From Vreelandella halophila (lineage in GTDB: Bacteria; Pseudomonadota; Gammaproteobacteria; Pseudomonadales; Oleiphilaceae), in contig NZ_WMEX01000001.1 in assembly GCF_009856365.1 (NCBI RefSeq), forward strand, positions 124,001 to 188,000: a DNA stretch of 64,000 nucleotides, read 5' to 3'. Within the stretch, counting starts at the first letter, position 1, and every line of letters starts with the position of its first letter. Positions 1-9,044 of this stretch are shown piece by piece. The translations under genes were made by a program, and so were the position numbers. The notes under the pieces are model-generated. The model was not told the DNA's origin, made no database searches, and saw nothing but the letters and a program-made list of their open reading frames with translations.

Positions 1-204
1 ATTGTCAGTGTACCGCGAGAACCTATTTGGAGAGTCCTTAATTTAGCCCGAGGGAAGTATATAACAGAGCTAGGGAATACGCCGGGGCATCTTCAACATT
101 GGTCGACGAAGAAGTTTGTCGGACTGGTTTCGAGGTTTTTTCAAGTAGAAGAAATTCGGACCCCCTTGCCCTGGACTATGTTGCTCTGTAGGGCGAAGAT
201 CTGA
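1..204 (+). CDS. C-terminal end of a SAM-dependent methyltransferase (partial)
   Basis: An open frame enters from the left edge and stops at a TGA at 202-204. The 67 visible residues include PREPIWRVLNLARG and later HWSTKKFVGLVSRFF, the kind of tail seen in class I (UbiE/Methyltransf_11-like) methyltransferases of polysaccharide loci. In these proteins this part lies after the SAM-binding Rossmann core, so the core itself is not visible. The next gene begins 1 bp after the stop, which suggests co-transcription. AT-rich codon use matches the next two genes. Assignment rests on style and context and is moderate. Confidence 0.55.
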   Translation: MVSVPREPIWRVLNLARGKYITELGNTPGHLQHWSTKKFVGLVSRFFQVEEIRTPLPWTMLLCRAKI

Positions 205-205
205 A

Positions 206-1084
206 TTGCTTCAATCAATCGGTAAGAACCAATTAAAGAAGTTTCTGCGATGGGCAGGAACATTAATCGCCGTTGGGGCGATTATATTTGTTGGTTCACG
301 GTTGTGGGAGTTTGGAGGCAAAGTAGACTTCGAGAGGTTCGAAAGCTCTGATTGGTTAGTCATTGCTTTGTCTTCAGTGATTTATGGAGCCGCCAACCTT
401 CTCCTTGGCTATGGTTGGGGCTGCATTCTTTTGAGGTTTGATAAAAGTGTTTCTTTTCATTGGGCCCAAAGAGTATACGGCATTTCTCAACTTGCTAAGT
501 ATATGCCCGGCAACATCTTCCAGTTCGCCGGGCGCCAGGCAATGGCCATGGCCGGGGGGGTCGACGGGTTTCTTCTTGCAAAATCCGTTGGTTGGGAACT
601 GAGTCTGCTATCCCTATCTGGCGCTCTTTTTGGTATTGTTGTTGTCTCTATTTTTTTTCCGGCTATCCCTTATTGGCTTCTCTTATTTTTTCTGGGGTTG
701 GCTATACTTCTAGTAAGTATATTCCTGAATCATCTCTTTGATCGCCATATTTCTAACGCATTTCGAGCTTATTCCGCCTTTTTGGCGGTCTCCGGTTCGT
801 TATTTGTGGTTGTCTTGGAGTTGGTCTCTGATGGCTACCCCACTCAAAGTGAAATACCTTGGATTCCCGTATGCGGAGCTTACATATTAGCTTGGTTGGC
901 CGGGTTAGTAACACCAGGATCTCCGGCCGGTTTAGGGGTACGGGAGGTCGTATTACTTTATCTTGTCGGTGGGATTGTAAATGAGCCTGCGCTCATACTC
1001 GCGGTATTAATCGGGCGCATGGTGACGATTTTGGGAGATATTTTATATTTTCTGTCGAGTTACTTTATCGGGGGTAAGGAATGA
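206..1084 (+). CDS. Flippase-like (LPG-synthase TM-region family) membrane protein
   Basis: A 292-residue inner-membrane protein with about eight hydrophobic segments. The motif KYMPGNIFQFAGRQ near residues 97-110 and the late segment LVTPGSPAGLGVREVVLL are hallmarks of the flippase-like family related to the membrane part of lysylphosphatidylglycerol synthase. Members in polysaccharide loci are thought to move lipid-linked intermediates or to modify the glycan, but few are characterised. The start is TTG, 1 bp after the upstream stop, with a purine-rich GGGCGAAG before it; no nearby ATG gives a better N-terminus. It overlaps the next gene by 4 bp (ATGA), so the two are translationally coupled. 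Low GC compared with the rest of the window suggests horizontal acquisition. Confidence 0.7.
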   Translation: MLQSIGKNQLKKFLRWAGTLIAVGAIIFVGSRLWEFGGKVDFERFESSDWLVIALSSVIYGAANLLLGYGWGCILLRFDKSVSFHWAQRVYGISQLAKYMPGNIFQFAGRQAMAMAGGVDGFLLAKSVGWELSLLSLSGALFGIVVVSIFFPAIPYWLLLFFLGLAILLVSIFLNHLFDRHISNAFRAYSAFLAVSGSLFVVVLELVSDGYPTQSEIPWIPVCGAYILAWLAGLVTPGSPAGLGVREVVLLYLVGGIVNEPALILAVLIGRMVTILGDILYFLSSYFIGGKE

Positions 1085-3330
1085 GTAGTTCTGTTAAGTT
1101 GCCAGTTCTAGTGGTGGCAGTATCGTTCATTCTCCTCGTTTACGGTGCGATTCCATTTTTAGGAGTTCCTGCCTTAGGGATCCCTGTCTGGAGTATGGGA
1201 TTTGCCATGTCCTTCGTAAATGACTCCTTATTTTCGATCTATGCAACTAATTTTGGAATGCCTGAGCCAGCTCCTATGGCATTCGGTCTCGCTGGAGCTT
1301 TGCCGACGTCTTGGTTTATCCGGATGGGGCTTAGTCCTGGAGATGCGTATTCAGCCATGGCCGCTGTTTGGCTTTTATTATCTTTTTATGCGGCAATGAA
1401 GATCAGTTATTTATTTGGGAGTGGGTTTTATCGAGCAATTTTAGCGGGGGTCGTTTGGTTAACCATGCCTGTCGTTTGGGCCCACGCCGGCTATGCGATG
1501 TTGTCTCTCGGTTTTGCTCTGCTTCCATTATACTTCTGGGCAGCGATCAAATTGTTTTTGCAGCATCAACAAAACAATTCATCGTTTTTTGTTAGGTCCT
1601 TGTTTTATTGTTTGGTTTGCATTCTGGCTGTATTTATGGATGGATACAGTTTCATGATGTTTGCTTGTGGATCTAGCTTTCTGGTTATTTCACGGTTTAT
1701 TCTGAACCCAGAAGACCGGGCTTATCTGTTAAAGCGTGCTGTCTGGATACATGTTGCGGGCTTTGGAATCGCCTATCTTCTATATGCTTTGTATATTGGA
1801 AAAACCCAATTCCAGGCTTACCCAATGGACTTTTTCCGAGGGTGGGGCGCGGACCTGATCTTCTTTGCTTTGCCTACCCAAGGAATTCACTGGATTCCAG
1901 ATCTTTTAGGTCTGAGCGTTACTCGGTCAGGAAATGAGTATTTCGGCGATTCAAGTGTTTGGAAAACGACCTTTTCCTTGCCGATTTTTTTAGCCGCATT
2001 TTGGATTTGGGTTAAAATAAAGAAAAGTCAGCGGATTGTGACTGGGTTTTTGGTGATTGCCCTATTTGGGTTCTACATGTCTTTGGGGCCTTCACTTAAA
2101 GTAGCTTCAGTTAAACAATCTGAAGACTTAGGGCGTTCGATGCCAAGTGAAGAAGCAGTGGTGCCAACAGGGTCTTCTCTTCTCTCTGGGTATTTGCCCG
2201 GCTTTCAAAACATGAGGGCGAGCTATCGTTGGATAGCTCTAGGAGTTTTGGGAGCTTGGCTACTTTTAGTTTGCGGGATTTCCAGCAATAGAAAAGATGT
2301 ATCCACTATTTCAATGGCTCTGGCTTTTGGTGTCGTGGTATTAAATATTCCAGATGTTCAAAGCCGCTATCAATCAAGTGTTTCCAATAGGGAAGCGCTG
2401 ATTTCTGCGCATAATGATTTGGTTGGCTCTCTTGATAACACCTTGAGAGAAAATGAGAGAGTTGTTTTTCTTCCATATCGTAATGATTTTATGGTTAATT
2501 ATCTAGCCGGAGCGTTGGACATTTACACCTATAACATTGGTGGGGATAAGAATTTGTCCCAAGCTTCCAAGCATTGGCCGGAAACAATGAAGGGCTTTGT
2601 GATGGGAGCCTACGACGAGCGGTTTGATGGTCGTATGTTGCTATTGCTTAGCCAAGGGTTAGTAGATGCTGTTGTGCTGCCTTATTTTGACTTGTTGGAT
2701 GCGGCGCATCGTTGGCCGATCAAGCTCGACAATAAATCAAAGGTACAAGAAATCTTGGCGGATATTGGAGATCGCGAATTTCTATCTATTGAGGAAGGCC
2801 CGTTTTATTCAGTCGTTAGACTTTCTAAAAAAGGCGCTAAATTAGCTGAAAAAAATGTACTGGAAGATCGGATTTTAAAGGACTTTTATTACCCTGCTCC
2901 TGTTGAATTAAACCAAAAGTTAAGGTTTAACGAAAGCGGTGATGGAAAAGGTTATTTATGGGAAGGGTGGTCGTACCCTGAGAGTTGGGGAACATGGTCG
3001 AACGCTGGGCAAGCGACTTTGATTTTACCCTTGGGCAGTGGAAGGGCCAGCTCGGTAAAATTTGATGCTATTCCTTTTGTTGGTAAACATCTAAAAAAGC
3101 AAAATATACATATTAGTGTTAACGATGTTTTTGTTGAGAGTATTACCCTAGACCATGAGGATCATGGTTTTGAGCTGGAGATTTCCGATAAAATGAAAGA
3201 TAATTCAACTATAGAAAATATGTTGAAGATAAGGTTCGAATTTCCTGATGCGGAGGCGCCAGCAAAATTGGGAATTAACAGTGATTCGCGAAAACTCGCG
3301 CTTGGCCTGAAAAGTCTTGTGGTTCAATGA
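1081..3330 (+). CDS. Large polytopic membrane protein with periplasmic C-terminal domain (GT-C-like)
   Basis: 749 residues. Residues 1 to about 420 hold some ten to twelve hydrophobic helices; residues 420-749 are soluble and acidic. The layout resembles bacterial GT-C glycosyltransferase or YfhO-like proteins that use polyprenyl-linked sugar donors in the periplasm. Near residue 630 the run WEGWSYPESWGTWSNAG resembles a beta-sandwich domain found at the end of other cell-envelope glycosyl- or phosphoglycerol-transferases (compared from memory). The gene overlaps the upstream flippase-like gene by 4 bp and is the last plus-strand gene of the AT-rich block. Transfer of a sugar or phosphoglycerol to a surface glycan is an inference; I cannot point to catalytic residues. 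Confidence 0.5.
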   Translation: MSSSVKLPVLVVAVSFILLVYGAIPFLGVPALGIPVWSMGFAMSFVNDSLFSIYATNFGMPEPAPMAFGLAGALPTSWFIRMGLSPGDAYSAMAAVWLLLSFYAAMKISYLFGSGFYRAILAGVVWLTMPVVWAHAGYAMLSLGFALLPLYFWAAIKLFLQHQQNNSSFFVRSLFYCLVCILAVFMDGYSFMMFACGSSFLVISRFILNPEDRAYLLKRAVWIHVAGFGIAYLLYALYIGKTQFQAYPMDFFRGWGADLIFFALPTQGIHWIPDLLGLSVTRSGNEYFGDSSVWKTTFSLPIFLAAFWIWVKIKKSQRIVTGFLVIALFGFYMSLGPSLKVASVKQSEDLGRSMPSEEAVVPTGSSLLSGYLPGFQNMRASYRWIALGVLGAWLLLVCGISSNRKDVSTISMALAFGVVVLNIPDVQSRYQSSVSNREALISAHNDLVGSLDNTLRENERVVFLPYRNDFMVNYLAGALDIYTYNIGGDKNLSQASKHWPETMKGFVMGAYDERFDGRMLLLLSQGLVDAVVLPYFDLLDAAHRWPIKLDNKSKVQEILADIGDREFLSIEEGPFYSVVRLSKKGAKLAEKNVLEDRILKDFYYPAPVELNQKLRFNESGDGKGYLWEGWSYPESWGTWSNAGQATLILPLGSGRASSVKFDAIPFVGKHLKKQNIHISVNDVFVESITLDHEDHGFELEISDKMKDNSTIENMLKIRFEFPDAEAPAKLGINSDSRKLALGLKSLVVQ

Positions 3331-3340
3331 CTTTTCAGGC
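3305..3340 (+). terminator. Hairpin spanning the stop codon of the GT-C-like gene
   Basis: The arms GCCTGAAAAGTC (3305-3316) and GACTTTTCAGGC (3329-3340) are perfectly complementary over 12 bp with a 12-nt loop. The TGA stop at 3328-3330 lies at the loop/right-arm junction. A short pyrimidine stretch (TTCTGCCTT) follows. It sits between convergent genes, so it may stop transcription from the left. Confidence 0.6.
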
Positions 3341-3569
3341 TTCTGCCTTGAGTATTAATTGTTTAGAGGGGGTGTTTGAAGTTTGAGTACTGCATGGAAA
3401 AGGCTTAATGCATTTCGAATGTGGGTCAATTGGTCCCTTAATTTTAGAAAGAGCCTTTAATGCTCAGTACGAGTAACTCGTTGGGTAAAAGGAAGCAATA
3501 AGGAAGGCCCAACACCCGTCAAGAATGGGTTTGCTTTGGCGACGATATCGTTACTCGGTGCGTTCACTA
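3341..3569. other. Convergent intergenic spacer
   Basis: About 230 bp of AT-rich sequence between the ends of two convergent membrane-protein genes. I see no gene, repeat family or clear promoter in it. Confidence 0.5.
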
Positions 3570-5489
3570 TCAATTTTTGAGGTGTATGCTCTGGCATGTA
3601 TTGTGGATATAAAGATGTAGTCCCGCTTCGGTGGTGATATAGGACCAACTGGAGTTAAACCACTCAAGATAAATTGGAGGCATCCCCGAAATGCCTTTTT
3701 TTACCAAAGCGACGCATGCCTCTCTTTCTTCGGCGAAATGGTCAAGATCTGAGGTGGAGGTATTTTCGTTAAGAATCTTGGTGTTATGAAGTGGGTGGAT
3801 GTTTATAAATTGATCTTTAAGAAAAATGTTATCGCCATCATTTATAATTACCGGCCCGTTTTGAGCAAGATCTAAAGCTCTTTTGTATGCTGATATCCCT
3901 CCTCTTTTAGACAAAACTTCCCTTAAGGAACAAGTTGGGCCGCATTTTTGGCTAAATATTGACCCGTAAAAGCCGCTCCCGATTTCGCTATAGGCCCTCG
4001 ACAACTGCGGGTATCCAACATTATAGAACGAGAATGCAAATAAAGTTGTGGCGAGTACGATTAAAGTCGTTTTAGACGCTCTAGGCTTTGCTCTTTCTAC
4101 AAGTCCAAATGCATAAACTAAGCAAATTATTACCGATAACAATATATACCGTGTAAGAAATCGCCCTTCAAAGCGGTCAATGCTGAATATTATGAGGAAT
4201 GCTACGGCGGCGATGCAAAGGGTGTCCTTGAACGTTATTTTTAGTAAGCAAGCTTTAATTGCTACTATAAATACGCATATAAAAATGCCTGCTAACGCAA
4301 GCGCACCTATACTGTCGTTGCCAGAGACGGGATAGGTGTCCAATAATAAACGCCAAACATTGGATATATAAGATAGAAAATCCAGTTCCAAACCGTTGGA
4401 GTTTCTCTCATCCCACAGAGATTGAGTAAAGTCGCTGAAACTCGTTCCAATGGGATAAATCGGGTTTCCTCGCGACCAGAATGAGTAACCGAGCCACGGA
4501 GTCAACGGAAGCATGAAAGCTAGTGCTGAGCGGGCTAGTTCACGAATATTGTTTAGGGCGCGAGTCCGGTAGTATAAAGCCGTAGCTCCGATAAAAAACA
4601 GGAGCACCGGAAAAGCAACCGTGAGTTTTGCAGCAGAAGCATACCCTGCAAGTACGAAGCTAATATAGATAGAATGCCTTGATTCTCGTTTATAAGCTTG
4701 GAGCAGAGACGTACATGCCAAAAGCGCTATAACGGCACTTGGGATATCGTTTTTCCCTAATCCGATCCTATAAGTGGAGCCTATTGTAAATAATGAAAGA
4801 CATACAAGTAATGAAAAAGATCGGTTGAGGCCCATTGAGCGGGCTAAGAAATAGGTGACTGGGAACAGGAGAAGGGAAAAGCTTGCGTTATATGACTTTA
4901 TTGCGAGGAGAGCCATGTCCGGGTAGTCGTCAAATAACAACACCTGTGGGATAAGTGCATGAGAAATATCGAACGCCAAGTATACGCCCCAGTTGAGTAT
5001 CTCGGGGAAACGCAGAATTCGTCCGGCTTCGAGAAAATGTAAAGGGAGGGCGATATGGTAGCGTTCCGCATCCCCATGCAATATTGGTGATGCTGTTTTG
5101 GAAATGAAAATAATGGCAGCGCTTATTGATATCGCTGCTATCATCAGAATGCGAAGTAGTTTGAATCTTTCAGGATCCAGATAGTGAAGTTGATGTCTGA
5201 AAGGTTGAAAAGGATTTTTTGAATATAGGTAGGCGCTATAGCCTAAACCGGTCAGGAACGATGCTATAACAAAATAATTAGATAAAGCTCCGACAACTAG
5301 GAAAAAGAATAATAGGAGCGTTGATACGATCGCGCCGATTACGATGGCAATTAAATTCTTTAATGGTGTATCAAAATCACATGGAATGAATCTTAATGTG
5401 AGGTGGCCGTTGCCGAACAAGGCGAGCAGCATTAAAGGGCCTGTCAGGGTGGCACTCAAAACTAACAAAAAATCATGGAATTGGTTCAT
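3570..5489 (-). CDS. Multi-spanning GT-C-type membrane protein
   Basis: 639 residues with about twelve hydrophobic helices up to residue ~500 and a soluble tail of ~130 residues. The segment SPILHGDAERYHIALPLHF near residue 135 places an Asp-x-x-Arg-Tyr-His in the first long external loop, which resembles the acidic first-loop motif of GT-C (GT39/DUF1420-like) glycosyltransferases. It probably transfers a sugar from a lipid carrier during surface-glycan assembly; this is inference from fold style. It is the last gene of the minus-strand polysaccharide operon, 70 bp after the phosphohexomutase gene. Its GC content is much lower than that of the other genes of the same strand, so it probably has a different origin. 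Confidence 0.5.
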   Translation of the reverse strand: MNQFHDFLLVLSATLTGPLMLLALFGNGHLTLRFIPCDFDTPLKNLIAIVIGAIVSTLLLFFFLVVGALSNYFVIASFLTGLGYSAYLYSKNPFQPFRHQLHYLDPERFKLLRILMIAAISISAAIIFISKTASPILHGDAERYHIALPLHFLEAGRILRFPEILNWGVYLAFDISHALIPQVLLFDDYPDMALLAIKSYNASFSLLLFPVTYFLARSMGLNRSFSLLVCLSLFTIGSTYRIGLGKNDIPSAVIALLACTSLLQAYKRESRHSIYISFVLAGYASAAKLTVAFPVLLFFIGATALYYRTRALNNIRELARSALAFMLPLTPWLGYSFWSRGNPIYPIGTSFSDFTQSLWDERNSNGLELDFLSYISNVWRLLLDTYPVSGNDSIGALALAGIFICVFIVAIKACLLKITFKDTLCIAAVAFLIIFSIDRFEGRFLTRYILLSVIICLVYAFGLVERAKPRASKTTLIVLATTLFAFSFYNVGYPQLSRAYSEIGSGFYGSIFSQKCGPTCSLREVLSKRGGISAYKRALDLAQNGPVIINDGDNIFLKDQFINIHPLHNTKILNENTSTSDLDHFAEEREACVALVKKGISGMPPIYLEWFNSSWSYITTEAGLHLYIHNTCQSIHLKN

Positions 5490-5559
5490 GCGGTTTTGAA
5501 GCTTATTGAAAGTTTAAGGACAGCCGGGTAACTGAATTTGAAATTAGAGGTTTTCTTGG

Positions 5560-6984
5560 TTAAGAATTCTGGACATGAAGCAACTTTCTTAAAAGAGTTT
5601 GAGTCGCTTCGATGGTCTCGGCTTCGCAATAACAGCGCAATTCGGGAGCATTGCCTGAGGGACGGAAATGAATGATCCATCCGTTGCTGAGAGTTGCACG
5701 CAGGCCGTCGGTTGTGTCTATAAGTTTTATTGGTGAGCCTAATTCCAGTTTTTCGCTTAAGGAACCTGGATCGTTCTCCCACTGATGGATTAGAGCCCGG
5801 CTTTCTTGGGGTGGAAAATTCTGAATCCGGTCGCTCGCCGTGTAACGGTTTGGTAGATCTTCGAGTAACTGGGAGAGGGGGTTGTTCTGGCTGGTGCCTT
5901 CGGCCAGAACCGTCAGCGCGGGAAGGACGGCATCCCGGGTTGGAAGTCCTCGCAGGGTTCTGGATCCGATTTGTAGGGTGGTTTCAAGCAGAAAACCGCC
6001 ATTGGCCTCAAAGCCCGCGACCGTTTTGTATTCCTGGGCGAGGTGGCCCATTGCCTCGATAACATGAGGCGAGCCGATGCGGGTCCTGCTGACTTTCCTG
6101 AAAGCCCCGCTGAGCTCGATGGCCGTGTTGCAGCTCACCGGGGTCGCAATGGCCTCGATACCCAGACTGCGTGCGCACAGAAGGCCCAGAATGTCGCCAT
6201 TCAACCATTCGCCGTTTTCGTCAGCCACCAGGGGGCGGTCCCCATCGCCATCCGTGGAGATTATGGCGTCCAGGTGATGGGTTTTGGCCCATTCCCGTGC
6301 CTGGGCGCGGTCGGTCTCTGAGACCGCTTCGGTGTCAATGGGGACGAACTCATCCGTGCGGCCCAGGGAAACCACCTCTGCCCCTAGGGCTTCCAGAATC
6401 TCCCGGTTGATGTCGCGCCCGGCAGCGGAATGCTCATAGAGGCCGATACGCTGCCCTTTCAGGGCGTCCGGTTCATGGAGGCTGGTGTAGCGTTGGATGT
6501 AGTGGGTTCTGGCCTGAGGGGAGGCTTCCGGCAAGGCCGGCTGGTAGTGCGGGAGGGGTTGATCGGCATCGAGGATACCGGCTTCATCCGCTTTGCTGAT
6601 CTCGCCGTCCGGCCGATAGAACTTGATGCCGTTTCGGTCAAAGGGGATGTGGCTGCCGGTGATCATGATCGCCGGAATGCCGTCGCTCATGGCCTGGAGA
6701 GCCAGGGTCGGGGTCGGGAGGATGCCGTAATAGTCCACCTCAAGCCCGAGGGCCTGGGCAGCGCCGGCGCAGGCCGCGGCCATCTGAGGGCTGCTCGGGC
6801 GGCGGTCGATGGCGATGGCGACGCGCTGGAACTGGAAACGCGACTGCATCTGGCCCAGAAACGCGACGGTGAAAGCGGCGCAGGCGTCATCCGTGAACTG
6901 TTCTACCAGGCCTCTGGCACCGCTGGTACCGAAGTTGATCTGGCTGTTGGTGATGATCCGGTCGGTAGTCTGGGGTGCAGCCAT
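5560..6984 (-). CDS. Phosphohexomutase (phosphomannomutase/phosphoglucomutase family)
   Basis: 474 residues of the alpha-D-phosphohexomutase superfamily. FGTSGARG (18-25) is the N-terminal substrate motif, TGSHIP (109-114) carries the phosphoserine S111, STDGDGDRP is the metal-binding loop, EANGGFLL is the sugar-specificity loop, and HFRPSGNAPELRCYCE is the phosphate-binding loop of domain 4. It interconverts hexose 6- and 1-phosphates, feeding nucleotide-sugar synthesis for the surrounding glycan genes. ITGSHIPFDRNGIKFY differs from the usual TASHNP, as in some O-antigen-locus mutases. The last third of the gene is visibly AT-richer than the first part, which may mark a recombination junction. 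Confidence 0.85.
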   Translation of the reverse strand: MAAPQTTDRIITNSQINFGTSGARGLVEQFTDDACAAFTVAFLGQMQSRFQFQRVAIAIDRRPSSPQMAAACAGAAQALGLEVDYYGILPTPTLALQAMSDGIPAIMITGSHIPFDRNGIKFYRPDGEISKADEAGILDADQPLPHYQPALPEASPQARTHYIQRYTSLHEPDALKGQRIGLYEHSAAGRDINREILEALGAEVVSLGRTDEFVPIDTEAVSETDRAQAREWAKTHHLDAIISTDGDGDRPLVADENGEWLNGDILGLLCARSLGIEAIATPVSCNTAIELSGAFRKVSRTRIGSPHVIEAMGHLAQEYKTVAGFEANGGFLLETTLQIGSRTLRGLPTRDAVLPALTVLAEGTSQNNPLSQLLEDLPNRYTASDRIQNFPPQESRALIHQWENDPGSLSEKLELGSPIKLIDTTDGLRATLSNGWIIHFRPSGNAPELRCYCEAETIEATQTLLRKLLHVQNS

Positions 6985-7054
6985 GGGTTTAGGGCGTTCC
7001 TTTTCGAGTTGTCATCAGGGTGAGGATGATAGACATTGAGTGCACTTTTGCAAT

Positions 7055-7078
7055 GGCGCCAGGCTATTCACTGGCGCC
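7055..7078 (-). terminator. Hairpin over the end of the WbpL-like gene
   Basis: Perfect 8-bp arms GGCGCCAG and CTGGCGCC with an 8-nt spacer overlap the stop codon at 7064-7066. No T-run follows on the minus strand, so it may be an RNA-stabilising stem and not a strong terminator. Confidence 0.35.
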
Positions 7079-8077
7079 GGCCCGGAACCACAGAGCGATG
7101 ATCACCAGCGGGGCGAATGCGGCTGTGAGGATGAGTGCGGGCGGTACGGTTGTTTTAAGCAGCAGGAGGGCCATGGGGGTGAGCCAGAGGAGGTTGATGA
7201 GGCCGAAGGCCAGCGAGACCGGTGCGTGGCTGCCGTAGTGGCGCGAGGCAACCTGATAGGCATGGCTGCGGTGCGCTTCGTAGAAAGGCTCGCCGCGAAG
7301 GATTCGACGCAGCAGGGTGAGCGTGGCGTCCACCAGGAACGTGCCCAGGAGGATGACCCAGGCGATGAACAGCTCGGCCTGAAGCAGCCCCTGCCAGACG
7401 GCGATCAAACCCAGAACCAGCCCCAGAAAGCCGCTGCAGGCATCGCCCATGAAGATGCGGGCCTGCGGGAAGTTCCACGCCAGAAACCCGAGCCCGCTGG
7501 CGATCAGTACCGCCAGCAAGAGGTCGGCTTGCTGAACGCCGGCAACTGCGCCTACGATCATGCCTCCGAGGGCGACGGTGATCAGCTCAATGCCGGCAAT
7601 GCCGTTGATGCCGTCCATGAAGTTGTAGAGGTTCAGCAGCCACACCAGGAATACGGCTGCAAGCAGGTGGCCGGCCAGCCCCAGATCCACGGGCGCCTGC
7701 CACAGCACGATGGCCGGCAGCCCGCCCAGCCAGTAAAGACCCCATCCGGCGGCCAGGAAGTGCCCCAGAAGCCGCCAGCGCGCTGCCACGTGGGCGTGGT
7801 CATCCAGGAAGCCTACAGAGGCGACAATCAGCCCTGCCCCGCCGAGCGCGATGCCTACTCTGGGTTCAAGGCTCGCACTCCAGGGCATCAGGGCCAGAGC
7901 CGCAAGAACCACGATCACCACCGCCAGGCCGCCGCCCCTGGGTGTGGGCACCTGGTGTGAGCTCCGTGCGTTGGGCACATCAATCAGGCTCCGTGAGAGT
8001 GCGTAACGGCGGAAAGCACCTGTGAGCACGGTGGTGACAATGAACGCGCCCATAATCAGAAGAGGTTGGGTGGACAT
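7064..8077 (-). CDS. MraY/WecA/WbpL-type polyprenyl-phosphate sugar-1-phosphate transferase
   Basis: 337 residues and about ten membrane helices. Family motifs are in order: HQVPTPRGGG after helix 1, VGFLDDHAH (acidic Mg/substrate loop), NLYNFMDGINGIAG, IFMGDACSGFLG and the C-terminal loop EAHRSHAYQ with the conserved histidine. Enzymes of this family start O-antigen or related glycan synthesis by moving a sugar-1-phosphate from a UDP-sugar to undecaprenyl phosphate at the inner membrane. The closest architecture is WbpL, which takes FucNAc- or QuiNAc-type UDP-sugars; the SDR epimerase encoded 1 bp upstream is the usual partner that makes such a sugar. The exact substrate is inferred. Confidence 0.88.
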   Translation of the reverse strand: MSTQPLLIMGAFIVTTVLTGAFRRYALSRSLIDVPNARSSHQVPTPRGGGLAVVIVVLAALALMPWSASLEPRVGIALGGAGLIVASVGFLDDHAHVAARWRLLGHFLAAGWGLYWLGGLPAIVLWQAPVDLGLAGHLLAAVFLVWLLNLYNFMDGINGIAGIELITVALGGMIVGAVAGVQQADLLLAVLIASGLGFLAWNFPQARIFMGDACSGFLGLVLGLIAVWQGLLQAELFIAWVILLGTFLVDATLTLLRRILRGEPFYEAHRSHAYQVASRHYGSHAPVSLAFGLINLLWLTPMALLLLKTTVPPALILTAAFAPLVIIALWFRAGASE

Positions 8078-8078
8078 G

Positions 8079-9044
8079 TCAGTGCTTCCTCAGGGCATTG
8101 GCGGTCTGTCGCAGGCCTTCATCCATTGTCAGGGGCGGTGCCCAGCCAAGCGTCTCGCGGGTATGGCGTATATCCAGCTGCAGCGACCCAAACAGGCGCT
8201 GGTAGACTGGTTCCCTGCCGATCATTCTGGCACCGAATTTCATCAGCGGTGGTGGTACAGGCAGAAGACGAGCCGGCTTGCCCAGTGCTGCCGCCATGCG
8301 GCGCAGCAGCTGTGTGGTCGAGACATCCTCGCCGTCACTGGCGAGAAAGGTCTGGTTGGCGGCATCCGGGTGGTTAAGGCAGGTTGTGATGAGATCCACC
8401 AGGTTGTCCACGGCCAGGAGGGAGCGGGCATTATCCGTTCGGCCCAGGGGCAGGGGGATACCCCGCCTGAGCCAGTTCAGCATAACCGCAAAATTGCCTT
8501 TTACGCCTGGTCCATGGATCAGGGGCGGGCGGATAATCACCACTTCCATGCCGGTGCTGGCAGCAACTGCGCGCAATGCCTGTTCGGCTTCAGCCTTGGA
8601 TTGCCCGTAGGGATCCTGGGGGGCCGGGATGTCGTGAGCGGTGAAAGGCCTGCCGGGGGCGGTGGATTCGCCATTGACCTTGATCGAGCTGATGAAGATG
8701 AAACGCCTGACGCCGGCGCTGGCAGCCTGTTCCGCGAGGTGGCGTGTGCCCTCTGTATTGGTCCGCCGGAATTCGCTCAGGGGGTCCTGTGCCTCATCTT
8801 TCATGACGTGGGCACGGGCGGCCAGGTGCACAACAGCCTCAACGCCCGCGAGTGCCGGCTGCCAGTCAGTCTTGCCATCGACAGGTCCGACAGCCACGGT
8901 CTGAGCGCCCTTTATCCGGGGCCCAGGGGAGCGCACCGCTGCGGTAACGGATGCCACACGACTGAGAGCGGGGGTTACCTGCCGCCCCACGAACCCTGTG
9001 GCACCAGTAACCAGAATCTGCTGTTGTTGGGGGGCCGCAGTCAT
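8079..9044 (-). CDS. NAD-dependent sugar epimerase/reductase (extended SDR)
   Basis: 321 residues. LVTGATGFVG (11-20) is the Rossmann GxxGxxG motif, HLAARAHV follows strand 4, ISSIKVNG holds the catalytic Ser region and DPYGQSKAEAE gives the Y146-x3-K150 pair. This is the typical UDP-hexose 4-epimerase/4-keto-reductase type found directly upstream of wbpL-like genes, where it commonly supplies the UDP-sugar for the first transfer. It overlaps the sulfotransferase gene by 4 bp and is followed 1 bp later by the WbpL-like gene. Whether it epimerises or reduces cannot be read from the sequence. Confidence 0.82.
   Translation of the reverse strand: MTAAPQQQQILVTGATGFVGRQVTPALSRVASVTAAVRSPGPRIKGAQTVAVGPVDGKTDWQPALAGVEAVVHLAARAHVMKDEAQDPLSEFRRTNTEGTRHLAEQAASAGVRRFIFISSIKVNGESTAPGRPFTAHDIPAPQDPYGQSKAEAEQALRAVAASTGMEVVIIRPPLIHGPGVKGNFAVMLNWLRRGIPLPLGRTDNARSLLAVDNLVDLITTCLNHPDAANQTFLASDGEDVSTTQLLRRMAAALGKPARLLPVPPPLMKFGARMIGREPVYQRLFGSLQLDIRHTRETLGWAPPLTMDEGLRQTANALRKH

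Noticed and set aside
3457-3648. Small 63-codon frame at the end of the minus-strand membrane gene
   Set aside because: It overlaps the 3' end of the larger gene in another frame, has no ribosome site and no recognisable feature.
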